A stretch of DNA of 64,000 bases, from contig JANXAZ010000013.1 in the NCBI GenBank assembly GCA_025062095.1, forward strand, positions 1 to 64,000. The letters run 5' to 3'. Source of the DNA: Geminicoccaceae bacterium. Lineage in GTDB: Bacteria > Pseudomonadota > Alphaproteobacteria > Geminicoccales > Geminicoccaceae. Positions 39,085 to 48,397 of this stretch are shown one piece after another. Position numbers and translations under genes: made by a program. The notes beneath the pieces are model-generated. The model worked only from the letters and a program-made list of their open reading frames with translations, ran no database searches and was not told the DNA's origin. Numbering within the stretch: position 1 is the stretch's first letter; every line of letters starts with the position of its first letter.

Positions 39085-39591
39085 ATGAGCCCGGACACCC
39101 GCACCCGCGAGCCGCAGATGAGCCTGTTGCGCCGCGAATTCGAAGCGGCGCGCGGCCGCTGGCGCGTGCTCGGCCTCTACGAGCGCTTCGAGCATGCGAT
39201 GGTCGTCGTGCTCACCGCGGTGATCGCGATCATCGTCGTCGCCGCGGTATGGAGCCTGATCCTCGAGGTCATGATCAGTCTCGTCCTCAAGGGCCAGTTG
39301 GACGTCACCGAGCACGCTGCCTTCCAGCGTGTCTTCGGCATGATCTTCACGGTGATCATTGCCCTGGAGTTCAAGCGCTCGCTCCTCGTCGCGGTCGAAC
39401 GCCGCCAGAGCATCGTGCAAGCGCGCACGGTCGTCTTGCTCGCCATGCTCGCGATTCTGCGCAAGCTCATCATCATGGACCTCGAGACCACCGAAGCGCT
39501 CAAGATCATCGGGCTCGCGGTCACGCTTCTGGCGCTGGGAACGGTCTATTGGGCGCTGCGCGAGCAGGATCGGCGCTTCGAGCGGGATTGA
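39085..39591 (+). CDS. PsiE-like membrane protein
   Basis: A 168-aa protein with four predicted membrane segments (about residues 37-60, 72-93, 111-128 and 137-155) and landmarks ALEFKRSLL and ILRKLIIMDLE, matching the phosphate-starvation-inducible PsiE family. Function is unknown. The ATG at 39085 has GGGGAG seven bases upstream; an in-frame extension from 38980 is Arg-rich and unlikely. The TRAP transporter genes follow after 86 bp on the same strand, but a functional link is not shown. Confidence 0.78.
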   Translation: MSPDTRTREPQMSLLRREFEAARGRWRVLGLYERFEHAMVVVLTAVIAIIVVAAVWSLILEVMISLVLKGQLDVTEHAAFQRVFGMIFTVIIALEFKRSLLVAVERRQSIVQARTVVLLAMLAILRKLIIMDLETTEALKIIGLAVTLLALGTVYWALREQDRRFERD

Positions 39592-39677
39592 GCCCGACAT
39601 CGGCGCGAGGGAAGGGACTGGCGAGGGACGCCGAGCCCGGCTAAGCAACGGCGCGCCAGGGACGACTGGGGAGGCGG

Positions 39678-40670
39678 ATGGCCATGCGCGGAAGCTGGAT
39701 CGTTCTCGCCGGGCTGCTGTTGGCCGGCGCGGATGCCCAGGCTCGCATCGAGCTCAAAGCGAGCCATCAGTTCCCGGGCGGCAAGGGCGACGTCCGCGAC
39801 GAGATGGTGCAGATCATCGCCCGCGAGGTCGAGAAAGCCGATGTGGGCCTCAGCATCAAGGTCTACCCGGGCGCTTCGCTCGTCAAGGCGACCGAGCAGT
39901 GGAACGCGTTGCTCAAGGGGCAAATCGACATTTCGTTGTTCCCGCTCGATTATGCGTCGGGCCGACATCCGCAGTTCGGTGCGACGCTCATGCCCGGTCT
40001 GGTCTTGAGCCACGAGCGGGCGCGTCGGCTCAACCAATCGCCGTTCATGAGCGACATCAAGAAGATCATCGAGGACGCCGGCATCATCGTGTTGGCCGAT
40101 GCCTGGCTCGCCGGCGCCTTCGGCGCCAAGAACAAGTGCATCCTCGAGCCCGCCGACGTCAAAGGCCTGAAGATCCGCTCGGCCGGGGCGACCTTCGCCG
40201 AGATGTGGGCGGGCGCCGGCGCTTCGATCGTCCAGATCCCCTCCAACGAAGTCTACAGCGCTTTGCAGACCGGCGTCGCCGACGCCACCGACACCTCGAC
40301 GGCGAGCTTCGTTTCCTTCCGTCTGTACGAGCAGATCGAGTGCATCACCGCCCCGGGCGACACGGCGCTGTGGTTCATGTACCAGCCGGTGCTCATGGCC
40401 AAGCGCAGCTTCGATCGGCTCGACCCCAAGCAGAAAGAGGTCTTGCTCGCCGCGGCCAAAAAGAGCGAGGACTATTTCTTCGCCGAGAGCAAAAAGCTCG
40501 ACGAGGAGATGATCGAAGCCTTCAAGAAGGCCGGACGCAAGGTCGTCACGCTCTCGCCCGAGCAAGTGAAGAAGTGGCAGGACATCGCCTGGCAGACCTC
40601 CTACAAGACCTTCTCGGAGCAGGTGCCGGGCGGCAAGGCCCTGATCGAGAAAGCGCTCGCCGTCAATTGA
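39678..40670 (+). CDS. dctP: TRAP transporter substrate-binding protein (DctP family)
   Basis: A 330-aa periplasmic binding protein with a Sec signal peptide (WIVLAGLLLAGADAQA|R). DctP landmarks: GQIDISLFPLDYAS, LKIRSAGATFAEMW with the conserved Arg expected to bind the carboxylate of the ligand, and ATDTSTASF. It delivers an organic acid to the DctQM permease. Two in-frame ATGs (39678 and 39684) follow GGAGG; the second has the better spacing. The ligand cannot be deduced. It is first of the dctPQM operon, 42 bp from dctQ. Confidence 0.92.
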   Translation: MAMRGSWIVLAGLLLAGADAQARIELKASHQFPGGKGDVRDEMVQIIAREVEKADVGLSIKVYPGASLVKATEQWNALLKGQIDISLFPLDYASGRHPQFGATLMPGLVLSHERARRLNQSPFMSDIKKIIEDAGIIVLADAWLAGAFGAKNKCILEPADVKGLKIRSAGATFAEMWAGAGASIVQIPSNEVYSALQTGVADATDTSTASFVSFRLYEQIECITAPGDTALWFMYQPVLMAKRSFDRLDPKQKEVLLAAAKKSEDYFFAESKKLDEEMIEAFKKAGRKVVTLSPEQVKKWQDIAWQTSYKTFSEQVPGGKALIEKALAVN

Positions 40671-40712
40671 CAAACCGACGACGACGGCTTCCGCGCCTTC
40701 CGACCGATCGCG

Positions 40713-41231
40713 ATGGAGACCTACGTCCGCATCGTGAGCGCGCTTTCGCGCGCCGCCGCCTTCATCGCCGTCGGACTTTTGGTCGCGGCGATCCTCGTCA
40801 TCTGCCAGATGCTCGTGATCCGCCACGGCCTCGGGCGCTCCGCCGTCTGGCAGAACGAGTTCGTGACCTTCGCCCTCGTCGCCGCGACCTTCCTCGCCGC
40901 TCCGTACGTGCTCCTCGTGCGCGGCCACGTCGTGGTCGAGCTCGTGCCGATCTGGCTTCCTCCTCGCGCGCGGCGGATCCTCGGTCTGGTCGCCGCCGTG
41001 CTCGGCTTTTCGTTCTGCGCGGTCGTCTTCGCCACCTCGCTCGAATGGTGGTGGGAGGCCTGGCGGCTCGATCTCCGCACGAGCACGATGTGGCGCGCGC
41101 GGCTGTGGATCCCCTACCTCTCCTTGCCCCTGGGCTCGCTCCTGTTGACGTTGCAATATCTGGCCGAGGTCTGGGAGATCGCGACGAACCGCAAGCCGGC
41201 CTTCGGAAATCCGCACGAGGTCGGCGCATGA
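40713..41231 (+). CDS. dctQ: TRAP transporter small permease (DctQ family)
   Basis: A 172-aa protein with four membrane segments and the DctQ signature WQNEFVTFALVAATFLAAPYV (read in parts) plus GHVVVELVP in the middle. It forms the inner-membrane complex with DctM. The stop overlaps the dctM start (ATGA). Confidence 0.9.
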   Translation: METYVRIVSALSRAAAFIAVGLLVAAILVICQMLVIRHGLGRSAVWQNEFVTFALVAATFLAAPYVLLVRGHVVVELVPIWLPPRARRILGLVAAVLGFSFCAVVFATSLEWWWEAWRLDLRTSTMWRARLWIPYLSLPLGSLLLTLQYLAEVWEIATNRKPAFGNPHEVGA

Positions 41232-42544
41232 GCCCGCTCGCCCTGGGCGCTCTCATCGCTCTGGTCACCGTCCTCGTCCTCGCCACCGGAACGCCCGTGG
41301 CCTTCGCCCTGGGGCTCGTCGCGGTCGCCTTTTTGCTCCTCTTCGAAGGACCGATCGCGCTCGCCAACCTGGCCGACACGCTTTTCGCCGGTCTCAACGA
41401 TTTCACCCTCGTCTCGATCCCCATGTTCGTGCTCATGGGAGCGGCGGTCGCCGCCTCGCGCGCCGGCGCCGATCTCTACGAGGCCCTCTCCCGGTGGCTG
41501 TGGCGCGTGCCGGGCAACCTCGTGGTGGCGAACATCGGCGCTTGTGCGCTCTTCGCCGCGCTCACCGGCTCCTCGCCCGCGACCTGCGCGGCCATCGGCA
41601 AGATGGGCATCCCCGAGATGCGCCGGCGCGGCTTTCCCGCCGATCTCGCCACCGGCGCCATCGCCGCCGGGGGGACGCTGGGCATCCTGATCCCGCCCTC
41701 GATCACCATGATCCTTTACGGGATCGCTTCCGAGACCTCGATCGGGCGGCTGTTCCTGGCCGGGATCGTGCCGGGCCTGATCCTCACCGGCCTCTTCGCG
41801 CTGTGGGCGGTAGCGGTGAGCCTCTGGCGCGGGGAGAGCCGTCCCGCGGGCCCCGGCCCCTCGCTCGCCGAACGGCTCGCCATCCTGCCGCGCGTCCTTC
41901 CTTTCGTCGCGGTGATCGTGGGCGTGGTCTGGGCACTCTACGGGGGCGTCGCGACGCCTTCGGAAGCCGCCGGGGTGGGGGCGGTCCTGTGTCTGGTGCT
42001 CGTCGTCCTCGTCTACCGCATGCGGCGGCCGCGCGAGCTGTGGCCGATCTTCGAGGCGACGATCCGGGAGTCGACGATGATCCTGATGATCATCGCGACC
42101 TCGGTACTCTTCGGCTACATGCTCTCCAACCTCTACGTCACCCAGTCCATCGCTCAGTGGATCGCCGGCCTCGAGGTCAATCGCTGGGTGATCATGTTCT
42201 GGATCAACCTGCTCCTGCTCGTCGCCGGATGTTTCCTACCGCCGGCGGCGATCATCCTCATGACCACCCCGATCATCATGCCGATCCTGGAGAACGCCGA
42301 TTTCGATCCGGTGTGGTTCGGCGTGATCCTGACCCTCAACATGGAGCTCGGGCTCATCACCCCGCCCGTCGGCCTCAACCTCTTCGTGATCAACGGCATC
42401 GCCCCCGACGTCCCGCTCGGCACGGTGCTGCGAGGCGCTCTGCCCTTCATGCTCCTGATGGTCGCGACGATGGTGCTGCTGTGCTTCTTCCCCGGGCTCG
42501 CGACCTGGCTGCCGGATCTCCTGATGGGCCCGCGGGTCGGCTGA
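41228..42544 (+). CDS. dctM: TRAP transporter large permease (DctM family)
   Basis: A 438-aa polytopic permease with 11-12 helices. It has the family segments GTPVAFALGLVAVAF, GSSPATCAAIGKMGIPEM, AAGGTLGILIPPSITMILYG, PPAAIILMTTPIIMPI and ELGLITPPVGLNLFVI. It imports the DctP-bound substrate with sodium. It overlaps dctQ and ends the operon; the next feature is a tRNA on the other strand. Confidence 0.94.
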   Translation: MSPLALGALIALVTVLVLATGTPVAFALGLVAVAFLLLFEGPIALANLADTLFAGLNDFTLVSIPMFVLMGAAVAASRAGADLYEALSRWLWRVPGNLVVANIGACALFAALTGSSPATCAAIGKMGIPEMRRRGFPADLATGAIAAGGTLGILIPPSITMILYGIASETSIGRLFLAGIVPGLILTGLFALWAVAVSLWRGESRPAGPGPSLAERLAILPRVLPFVAVIVGVVWALYGGVATPSEAAGVGAVLCLVLVVLVYRMRRPRELWPIFEATIRESTMILMIIATSVLFGYMLSNLYVTQSIAQWIAGLEVNRWVIMFWINLLLLVAGCFLPPAAIILMTTPIIMPILENADFDPVWFGVILTLNMELGLITPPVGLNLFVINGIAPDVPLGTVLRGALPFMLLMVATMVLLCFFPGLATWLPDLLMGPRVG

Positions 42545-42759
42545 GCCACGGCTTCCCGCGGCACCGAAAGGCCCCGATTTCGGCTCCCGCCCCCGCCCGC
42601 TCCGCGGAGCCGAAGAACGTTGCGTGGAACGCGCGCGGGGTTCTCGCGGGCCGGTTCCGCCGGTCCCCTCGGCGGGTTCTCCGCGGCCGAGCCGGCCTAA
42701 GGCCACGCGCGCGACGCTCGGCGAGCGCGCGGTGCGATCGCGGGTGGTTTCGGGGCGGG

Positions 42760-42835
42760 TGGTGGAGCCGAGGGGACTCGAACCCCCGACCCCCTGCGTG
42801 CAAAGCAGGTGCTCTCCCGACTGAGCTACGGCCCC
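42760..42835 (-). tRNA. tRNA-Ala (anticodon UGC), CCA encoded
   Basis: A 76-nt cloverleaf on the minus strand. Acceptor GGGGCCG/CGGCTCC (one G-U pair), D stem GCTC/GAGC, anticodon stem CCTGC/GCAGG with loop TTTGCAC (TGC at 42800-42802), T stem GGGGG/CCCCT with loop TTCGAGT. Discriminator A and a genomically encoded CCA follow. The alanine identity pair G3-U70 is present. It is a stand-alone gene, not next to an rRNA operon in the window. Confidence 0.97.
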
Positions 42836-42883
42836 CCGGGCAGAGATGACAGCTCCCCGTCCGGTGCGCAATCCCCGCCCCGA

Positions 42884-43564
42884 TCAGCGATCCGGACCCG
42901 GCCGGCCGTGCTCGGCGGGGGGAGGCTCCTCTTCGGCGGCGGGCGCGAAACATCGGGCGAGAAGCGCGCGCATCGCGCGCGCGCGATGCGAGAGCGCTTC
43001 TTTCTCTTCGGCCAACATCTCGCCGAAAGTCCGCGTCTCGCCTTCCGGGACGAAGAGAGGATCGTAGCCGAAGCCCCGTTCGCCACGGGGCTCGGGGGCG
43101 ATCTCGCCTTCCACCCTCCCTTCCGCGCATTCGCTGTGGCCGTCGGGCCAAGCGAGGCAGATCGCCGCGACGAAGGCGGCGCGCCGATCGGCCTTCTCGA
43201 TCCCCCCGAAGCGCGCCGCGAGCTCCTCGCGCACCCGCCGCATGGCCTTGGCGAAGTCGCGCTCCGGTCCGGCCCAATCGGCGGTCGCGAGCCCGGGAGC
43301 GCCACCGAGCGCGTAGACGAGGAGGCCGCTGTCGTCGGCGAGCGCGGGGATCCCGCTCGCCCGCGCCGCGGCAACGGCCTTCAGGCGCGCGTTCTCGAGA
43401 AAGGTCGCTCCGCTCTCGTCGGGCACGGGCAGCCCCGCCTCGGCCGCTCCGATCACGCGGACGCCGAGAGGTTCGAGAAGCGCGCGGAACTCCGCGAGTT
43501 TGCCGGGATTGTGGGTGGCGACCAGGAGCCGGTCGCCGGTGAAGCGGCGGGGTTTTCCGCTCAC
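42884..43564 (-). CDS. rdgB: RdgB/HAM1, non-canonical purine NTP pyrophosphatase
   Basis: A 226-aa enzyme that hydrolyses ITP, dITP and XTP. Signature [15 protein letters not shown] near the N-terminus, [21 protein letters not shown] and [12 protein letters not shown]. The start is a GTG ([12 protein letters not shown]) that overlaps the rph stop (GTGA). It is the third gene of a coupled glycosyltransferase-rph-rdgB chain. The tRNA-Ala lies 48 bp beyond its end. Confidence 0.94.
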   Translation of the reverse strand: MSGKPRRFTGDRLLVATHNPGKLAEFRALLEPLGVRVIGAAEAGLPVPDESGATFLENARLKAVAAARASGIPALADDSGLLVYALGGAPGLATADWAGPERDFAKAMRRVREELAARFGGIEKADRRAAFVAAICLAWPDGHSECAEGRVEGEIAPEPRGERGFGYDPLFVPEGETRTFGEMLAEEKEALSHRARAMRALLARCFAPAAEEEPPPAEHGRPGPDR

Positions 43565-44289
43565 AGCCGAGCGATCGCCTCGCGTTGGAGCTGAACGAGC
43601 CGGGCGATGCCGCTCTCGGCGAGGGCGCGCAACGCCGCCACCTGGGGTTCGGTCAACGGCGCCTCCTCGGCGGTGAGCTGGATCTCGACCACCCCGCCCG
43701 AAGCGGAGAGAACGAAGTTGCCGTCGGCCGCGGCGATGCTGTCCTCGGCGTAGTCGAGGTCGAGAAGGGCCGTGCCCGCGACGATGCCACAAGAGACCGC
43801 CGCGACCGGTTCGCGCAGCGGCAGGCGCGGCAGCTCGCCGCGGCGCACGAGGAGCGCGAGGGCCTGGTGCAGCGCCACGTAGCCCCCGGTGATCGCGGCG
43901 CACCGGGTGCCGCCGTCGGCCTGCAGCACGTCGCAGTCGACGGTGATCTGCCGCTCGCCCAGAAGCTCGAGATCGGTGACCGCGCGCAGGCTGCGTCCGA
44001 TGAGCCGCTGGATCTCGAGCGTGCGTCCGGACTGGCGTCCGCGCGCCGCCTCGCGCTCGCTGCGGGTGAGCGTCGCGCGCGGCAGCATGCCGTATTCGGC
44101 CGTGACCCAGCCTCTGCCGGTGTTGCGCAGAAAAGAAGGCACCTTCTCCTCGACGCTCGCCGTGCACAGGACCACCGTGTGACCGACGCGCACCAGACAC
44201 GAGCCCTCGGCGTGGCGGCTCCAGCCCGGCTCGAGGCTGACCGGGCGGAGCTCGTCGGGGCGTCGACCGGAGGGACGGGCGAAGCTCAC
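43561..44289 (-). CDS. rph: RNase PH
   Basis: A 242-aa phosphorolytic exoribonuclease for tRNA 3' ends. It begins with a GTG ([22 protein letters not shown]) overlapping the previous gene's stop, and contains [41 protein letters not shown] (read in parts) and the C-terminal helix. Length matches the family (about 238-240). It is coupled to rdgB downstream, the usual alphaproteobacterial pair. Confidence 0.96.
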   Translation of the reverse strand: MSFARPSGRRPDELRPVSLEPGWSRHAEGSCLVRVGHTVVLCTASVEEKVPSFLRNTGRGWVTAEYGMLPRATLTRSEREAARGRQSGRTLEIQRLIGRSLRAVTDLELLGERQITVDCDVLQADGGTRCAAITGGYVALHQALALLVRRGELPRLPLREPVAAVSCGIVAGTALLDLDYAEDSIAAADGNFVLSASGGVVEIQLTAEEAPLTEPQVAALRALAESGIARLVQLQREAIARL

Positions 44290-45188
44290 GCGGCCTTCGG
44301 CAGCGCCGGCACCCGTTCGATCAGCGCGAGGGCGTCGTGGCGGATGTGGTTGCGGGCCATGTGCTCCTTCAGAAGCGCTTCGTCCACGATCCCCTTCTCC
44401 AGGCACTCGCGCAGAAGGCCGAAGAAGTACTCCTCTTGCTTGGCGTCCGGGTGCGGCTTGTAGCGGCCGAGGAAGGCGTATTCGCCGAAGAGCTTGCGAC
44501 GCGCGCGTTTGAGGAGCGCGAGCCCGGGGATCAGGGAGCGCTCGGCGGGTACGAAATCGACCGGCAAGCCGGTCTTCCAGGGTTGAGTCATCCGCCGGGT
44601 GTTGTGCAGCATCTTGGTTCGCGGCGTGAGCCGATCGAAGTCGTTCCACTCCGGCTCGAACAGACCGATCGTCGACTTGTCCTCGTACTCGAGGTTCATC
44701 CAATCCTTGTAATCGCGCTCCATCCGGAAGAGTTTGTCGAAGTCCTCCTCCATTTTCCAGTGCCGGAGCTCGGCGCAGTCGAGGAGCATCACGCTCGAGG
44801 CGAAATGAGCGAAAGGCCCGGATCCGCGCATCCGGCACATGATCGCCTTGCCCTGCATGTCGCGCGAGAGCAGCTCCCACACGTCCTGCACGGCGAAGAC
44901 GTCGGGGTCGACGACCACCGCCCGCCCCTGATAGCCCATGAGCTCCGGCGGCTTGAAGCGCAGCGGGGTGAAGGATTGGAGGTCGTCGTTGAGCCAACGG
45001 CGCGTCGAGCCGTCGCGGCGGTACTCGCGTCCCTCGTAACGATCGAAGAACTCTTTGTACGTCGCGTGTTCGATCAGCCGTACGTCGAAGGCGTCGGGCG
45101 AGCGCGAGTTGCGCTTCATCGAATAAGCGGAAACGAGCGCACCGATGTACTGCTTGTGATTCGTATGGATGAAGACGCAAGGTTTCAT
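44286..45188 (-). CDS. Glycosyltransferase-like protein (nucleotide-sugar transferase fold)
   Basis: A 300-aa protein starting [26 protein letters not shown], a beta-strand/helix start typical of GT-A-type transferases acting on activated sugars, and carrying [17 protein letters not shown] where DPD could be the metal-binding DxD. No closer family is recognised and the donor is unknown. The start follows a gene-free region. It overlaps rph by 4 bp and is thus first of a chain with rph and rdgB, an unusual partner for two nucleotide/RNA-quality genes; the link may be only transcriptional. Confidence 0.68.
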   Translation of the reverse strand: MKPCVFIHTNHKQYIGALVSAYSMKRNSRSPDAFDVRLIEHATYKEFFDRYEGREYRRDGSTRRWLNDDLQSFTPLRFKPPELMGYQGRAVVVDPDVFAVQDVWELLSRDMQGKAIMCRMRGSGPFAHFASSVMLLDCAELRHWKMEEDFDKLFRMERDYKDWMNLEYEDKSTIGLFEPEWNDFDRLTPRTKMLHNTRRMTQPWKTGLPVDFVPAERSLIPGLALLKRARRKLFGEYAFLGRYKPHPDAKQEEYFFGLLRECLEKGIVDEALLKEHMARNHIRHDALALIERVPALPKAA

Positions 45189-45580
45189 CGGGTCCTTCCC
45201 CCGCCCAGGACCGAACCGGCGGACGAGTCCGTTAGCACGGGCACGGGCCTCGCCTCAACCACGAGATCGCGGGCGCGACGATCCGCCCGGTGCGCGAAGA
45301 ACCGCGAACGAGCGAAGATCGAGACCGCGGAGCGGCGGACGCGCGGGACTGGCCGGCGTCTCGCGGCGAGGCTCCTCGCGGGCGACGGGCGGGCGCGACC
45401 GCGGGGACCGATGTCTTCGGTGCGCGTCCCGAGCACTCGTCGGCCGCGCCCCGGGAGAAGGCTTCGGCCGGCTCGGCCCGCACCGGCCGAGTCTGGGTTC
45501 ACGGCGCGAGCCCCGGCTGCTATGTGCTCGTTGCCCGCCTTCCGCCGCCCGAAGCGGCGCGCGCGGTGATCGGAGGCCTC
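45189..45580. other. 392-bp divergent spacer without a recognisable gene
   Basis: Lies between the divergent starts of the glycosyltransferase-like gene and the rhomboid gene. GC-rich; frames running upstream of the rhomboid ATG are Arg/Ala-rich and not conserved-looking. Presumably holds two promoters, none recognised. Confidence 0.45.
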
Positions 45581-46351
45581 ATGGTCCCCGTCCGGGACGC
45601 CGTGGCCACGCGCCATCCGCCCTTCGTCACCTGGACGGTGATCGCCCTGTGCGTTCTCGTCTATCTCCTCGAGGCCGGGCTGCCGGCCAAGGCCTTCGAG
45701 CGTTTTCTGTTCCAGCACGGGCTCGTGCCGGCGCGTTTTTTCGGCCCCCTCGCGCTGCGCGATCCGCCGAGCTCGTGGGATTATCGGGTCTTTTTCACCC
45801 ACATGTTCCTCCACGGCGGTTTCCTTCACCTTCTGATGAACATGTGGACGCTTCTGGTCTTCGGACCGGCGATCGAAGACCGGTTGGGAATCCGTCGTTA
45901 CATCGTTTTCTATCTCGCTTGCGGTCTGTTCGCCGGTCTCGCGCACGCCCTCGTCAACGCCCACTCCACGGTTCCCGCGGTCGGCGCCTCCGGGGCCATC
46001 GCCGGGGTGATCGGCGCTTATGCGCGGATGTTCCCGCGCGCGCGGCTGGTCATGATGGTACCCGTCTTCTTCGTTCCTTTCTTCGTCGAGGTCCCGGCTC
46101 TCGTGTTCGCCGCCTTCTGGTTCTTGTCCCAAGTGGTTCCGGGACTTCTCGCGCTCGGGGGACCGGCGGACGTCGGCGGGGTCGCCTGGTGGGCGCACAT
46201 CGGCGGCTTCGTCGCCGGCTGGGCACTCGCTCCGTTCCTGCGCCGACCCTACCGCCGCTATCGACGCTTCTATGCCGACGAAGGGGTCTACGGGTTTCTC
46301 CCCGACGGGCGCCGCTCGCGGGGCAAGGCCGGGATCGGACCATGGGGTTGA
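45581..46351 (+). CDS. Rhomboid-family intramembrane serine protease
   Basis: A 256-aa membrane protein with six to seven helices. The catalytic serine is S137 in VGASGAIAG and its partner H206 in WWAHIGGFVAGW. The oxyanion-type Asn is in HLLMNMWTLLVFG, and the L1 loop has the usual WR-like aromatic region (WDYRVFFTHMFLHGG). It cleaves substrate transmembrane helices. ATG 45581 follows GGAGG; an extension upstream is Arg-rich and spacer-like. The stop overlaps by 10 bp the start of the SDH-type protease gene, so both are made from one transcript. Confidence 0.9.
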   Translation: MVPVRDAVATRHPPFVTWTVIALCVLVYLLEAGLPAKAFERFLFQHGLVPARFFGPLALRDPPSSWDYRVFFTHMFLHGGFLHLLMNMWTLLVFGPAIEDRLGIRRYIVFYLACGLFAGLAHALVNAHSTVPAVGASGAIAGVIGAYARMFPRARLVMMVPVFFVPFFVEVPALVFAAFWFLSQVVPGLLALGGPADVGGVAWWAHIGGFVAGWALAPFLRRPYRRYRRFYADEGVYGFLPDGRRSRGKAGIGPWG

Positions 46352-47169
46352 CGGATCTCTTCTCGCTTTTCGTCGTGATCGCCGCGTTGCAACCGGTGTT
46401 GCAGCGTCGCTGGCTCGAAGCCATGCGCGCGCGCAAGATCGCTCAGATCGAAGAACAGCGGGGCTCGCGGGTCATCCTCCTCGTCCATCGCCAAGAGACC
46501 ATGAGCCTCCTCGGTTTTCCCTTGATGCGTTATATCAACGTCAACGATTCGGAGGAGGTTCTGCGCGCCATCCATTTGACCGATCCGGAGCTTCCGCTGG
46601 ATATCGTCTTGCACACACCGGGAGGTTTGGTGCTCGCGGCTCTGCAGATCGCGCGCGCGATCGAGGCGCACAAGGGCAAAGTGACCGTGTTCGTGCCGCA
46701 CCACGCCATGTCGGGCGGTACGCTCATCGCGCTCGCCGCGGACGAGATCGTGATGTGCGAGCATTCGGTGCTGGGGCCGATCGATCCCCAAATCGGCGGG
46801 ATGCCGGCCGCCTCGATCGTCAAAGTGGCCGAGAGCAAGCCCATCGCCGAGGTCGACGACCAGACCCTCGTGCTCGCGGACATCGGACGCAAGGCGATCG
46901 CCCAGATGGAGGCCGCGGCCGCTTCCCTTTTGCGCCGGCACATGGACGAGGCGCGAGCGCGGGAGGTCGCGGCCAAGCTCGCGAGCGGCACCTGGACCCA
47001 CGACTATCCGATCTCCGCCCGGGAGGCGAAAGCGCTCGGCCTTCCCGTCTGCTTCGCCATGCCGAGCGAGGTGCTCGAGCTCATGACGCTCTATCCCCAG
47101 CCCGTGCGCCAACAAGGCGGGGTGGAGTATCTGCCCGTCCCGCGTCATCGCGCGATCGGGACGCGCTGA
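46342..47169 (+). CDS. SDH-type (SppA/ClpP-fold) serine protease-like protein
   Basis: A 275-aa protein with an N-terminal membrane segment (LFSLFVVIAALQPVLQRRW) and a ClpP/crotonase-like core: DIVLHTPGGLVLAALQIA, HHAMSGGTLIALAADEIVM (likely nucleophile Ser in MSGGT) and SVLGPIDPQIGGMPAASI. This matches the serine dehydrogenase proteinase (SDH) family, which is related to SppA and NfeD-type proteases. It overlaps the rhomboid gene by 10 bp, so it likely acts with it in membrane proteolysis. Confidence 0.83.
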   Translation: MGLTDLFSLFVVIAALQPVLQRRWLEAMRARKIAQIEEQRGSRVILLVHRQETMSLLGFPLMRYINVNDSEEVLRAIHLTDPELPLDIVLHTPGGLVLAALQIARAIEAHKGKVTVFVPHHAMSGGTLIALAADEIVMCEHSVLGPIDPQIGGMPAASIVKVAESKPIAEVDDQTLVLADIGRKAIAQMEAAAASLLRRHMDEARAREVAAKLASGTWTHDYPISAREAKALGLPVCFAMPSEVLELMTLYPQPVRQQGGVEYLPVPRHRAIGTR

Positions 47170-47187
47170 AGGCGGGGCGATCGCGGC

Positions 47188-48333
47188 TCACGACACGAGC
47201 GGTGCGGGTTCGTCCGCCGGCGGCGGAACGGCGGGGGCGAGGAGCGCGCGCACGCGGGCCACGGCGACCTCGAGCTCGTCCGCCGGCGGTGTCGCCGCGG
47301 TCGGGAACGGCTCGCCGAGGCGCACGGCGCGCCCGCTCGCGAAAAGATACCGGTGGATCCGTTCGATCTCGCGCGAGAAACCGAGAAGGCCCGCGCGGCG
47401 GACGAGCGCGCCGAGCCCCGCGAGCGCACCGTCGGGTCCGAGGGCGCGGGCGACGCCACGGCCGACCCGGGTCGCGAGGTCGCGGCGCACGGGAAGCTCG
47501 GCGATGGCGAGGGGCCGGCCGAGCCGCGCCACTTCCACCACCATCGACACGCTGTCCCCGGTCACCACGAAGCGATCGGCGAAGGCCAGGAGGCCGTAAT
47601 AGGGGTTGGCCTCGGGGGGATCCTCGGCCCGCCAGGAATAGAAGAGCGTGCCGGGGGGCAGGGCCTCGCGCAGCGCCCGCGCCACCTCCGCGCTCGTCCG
47701 CCGGCTCGTGCTCGCGTAGATCGTCCCGCCCTCGCGCATCGACGAAAGGCGCGCAGCGAGTTCGCGCGCGACCGCGGCATCGAAGCGATAGGGCTTGGTC
47801 TCGCCGCCCACGAAGAACGCGGTGAGCGGACGCGGCAGCGGCTCGAGGCGCGGCCGCCATCGCTCGCGCGCGGCGGCGAGCCGCTCGGGGTCGGGTCGCA
47901 ACAGCGGGAGCTGGAGGCGCACGACGTTGGGCGCCTCCGGGACCGCGTACTGGGCGGGAGCGATGATCAGCGCGAAGCGCTCGGGCCAGCGTTTGGGCCG
48001 GCCGAGAATGACCAGGCGGGTGCGCCCGCCGCTCCGCTCGGCCAGCCACAGCGCGGCCATCGAGGGCCGCCGCCCGATCGTGATCGCGAGCTCGGGCCAA
48101 GGCGGCTCGAGCGGATCGGAGCGAGCGGGATCGAGATGCGCGAGGCTCGGCCGGAAGCGGGGCTTGCCGAGCATCCATTCGGGTCGCGGAACGAGCCGCT
48201 TGATCGCGAAGGGTTCGCCCAGCGCGCGCGCGAGCTCGAGCACCTGCGCGTTGTCGCCGGCCTTGTCGCCGAGCAGGAGCCACAGACGCGGGGGGCCGCC
48301 GAGGTCGCGGCCAAGGACGGGGGATGGCGACAT
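47188..48333 (-). CDS. ELM1-like protein (mitochondrial fission ELM1 family)
   Basis: A 381-aa protein with LWLLLGDKAGDNAQVLELARALG at the N-terminus and, in the C-terminal half, YASTSRRTSAEVARALREA, FYSWRAEDPPEANPYYGLLAFAD and VTGDSVSMVVEVARLGRPLAI. These mark the ELM1/DUF1022 family, related to GT-B glycosyltransferases, common in alphaproteobacteria and shared with plant mitochondria. Its role in bacteria is unproven. It converges on the SDH protease gene and lies downstream of fliW on the same strand (64 bp). Confidence 0.86.
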   Translation of the reverse strand: MSPSPVLGRDLGGPPRLWLLLGDKAGDNAQVLELARALGEPFAIKRLVPRPEWMLGKPRFRPSLAHLDPARSDPLEPPWPELAITIGRRPSMAALWLAERSGGRTRLVILGRPKRWPERFALIIAPAQYAVPEAPNVVRLQLPLLRPDPERLAAARERWRPRLEPLPRPLTAFFVGGETKPYRFDAAVARELAARLSSMREGGTIYASTSRRTSAEVARALREALPPGTLFYSWRAEDPPEANPYYGLLAFADRFVVTGDSVSMVVEVARLGRPLAIAELPVRRDLATRVGRGVARALGPDGALAGLGALVRRAGLLGFSREIERIHRYLFASGRAVRLGEPFPTAATPPADELEVAVARVRALLAPAVPPPADEPAPLVS

Positions 48334-48397
48334 ACCGACCCCTTAGCAAGCCCGCGCGCTCGCGTCTCGCCCCGCGCGGCCGCGGGCGCGGCGCGCT

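Noticed and set aside
42595-42612. GC palindrome GCTCCGCGGAGC as a terminator of the TRAP operon
   Set aside because: No loop and no U-run; a random GC palindrome is as likely.
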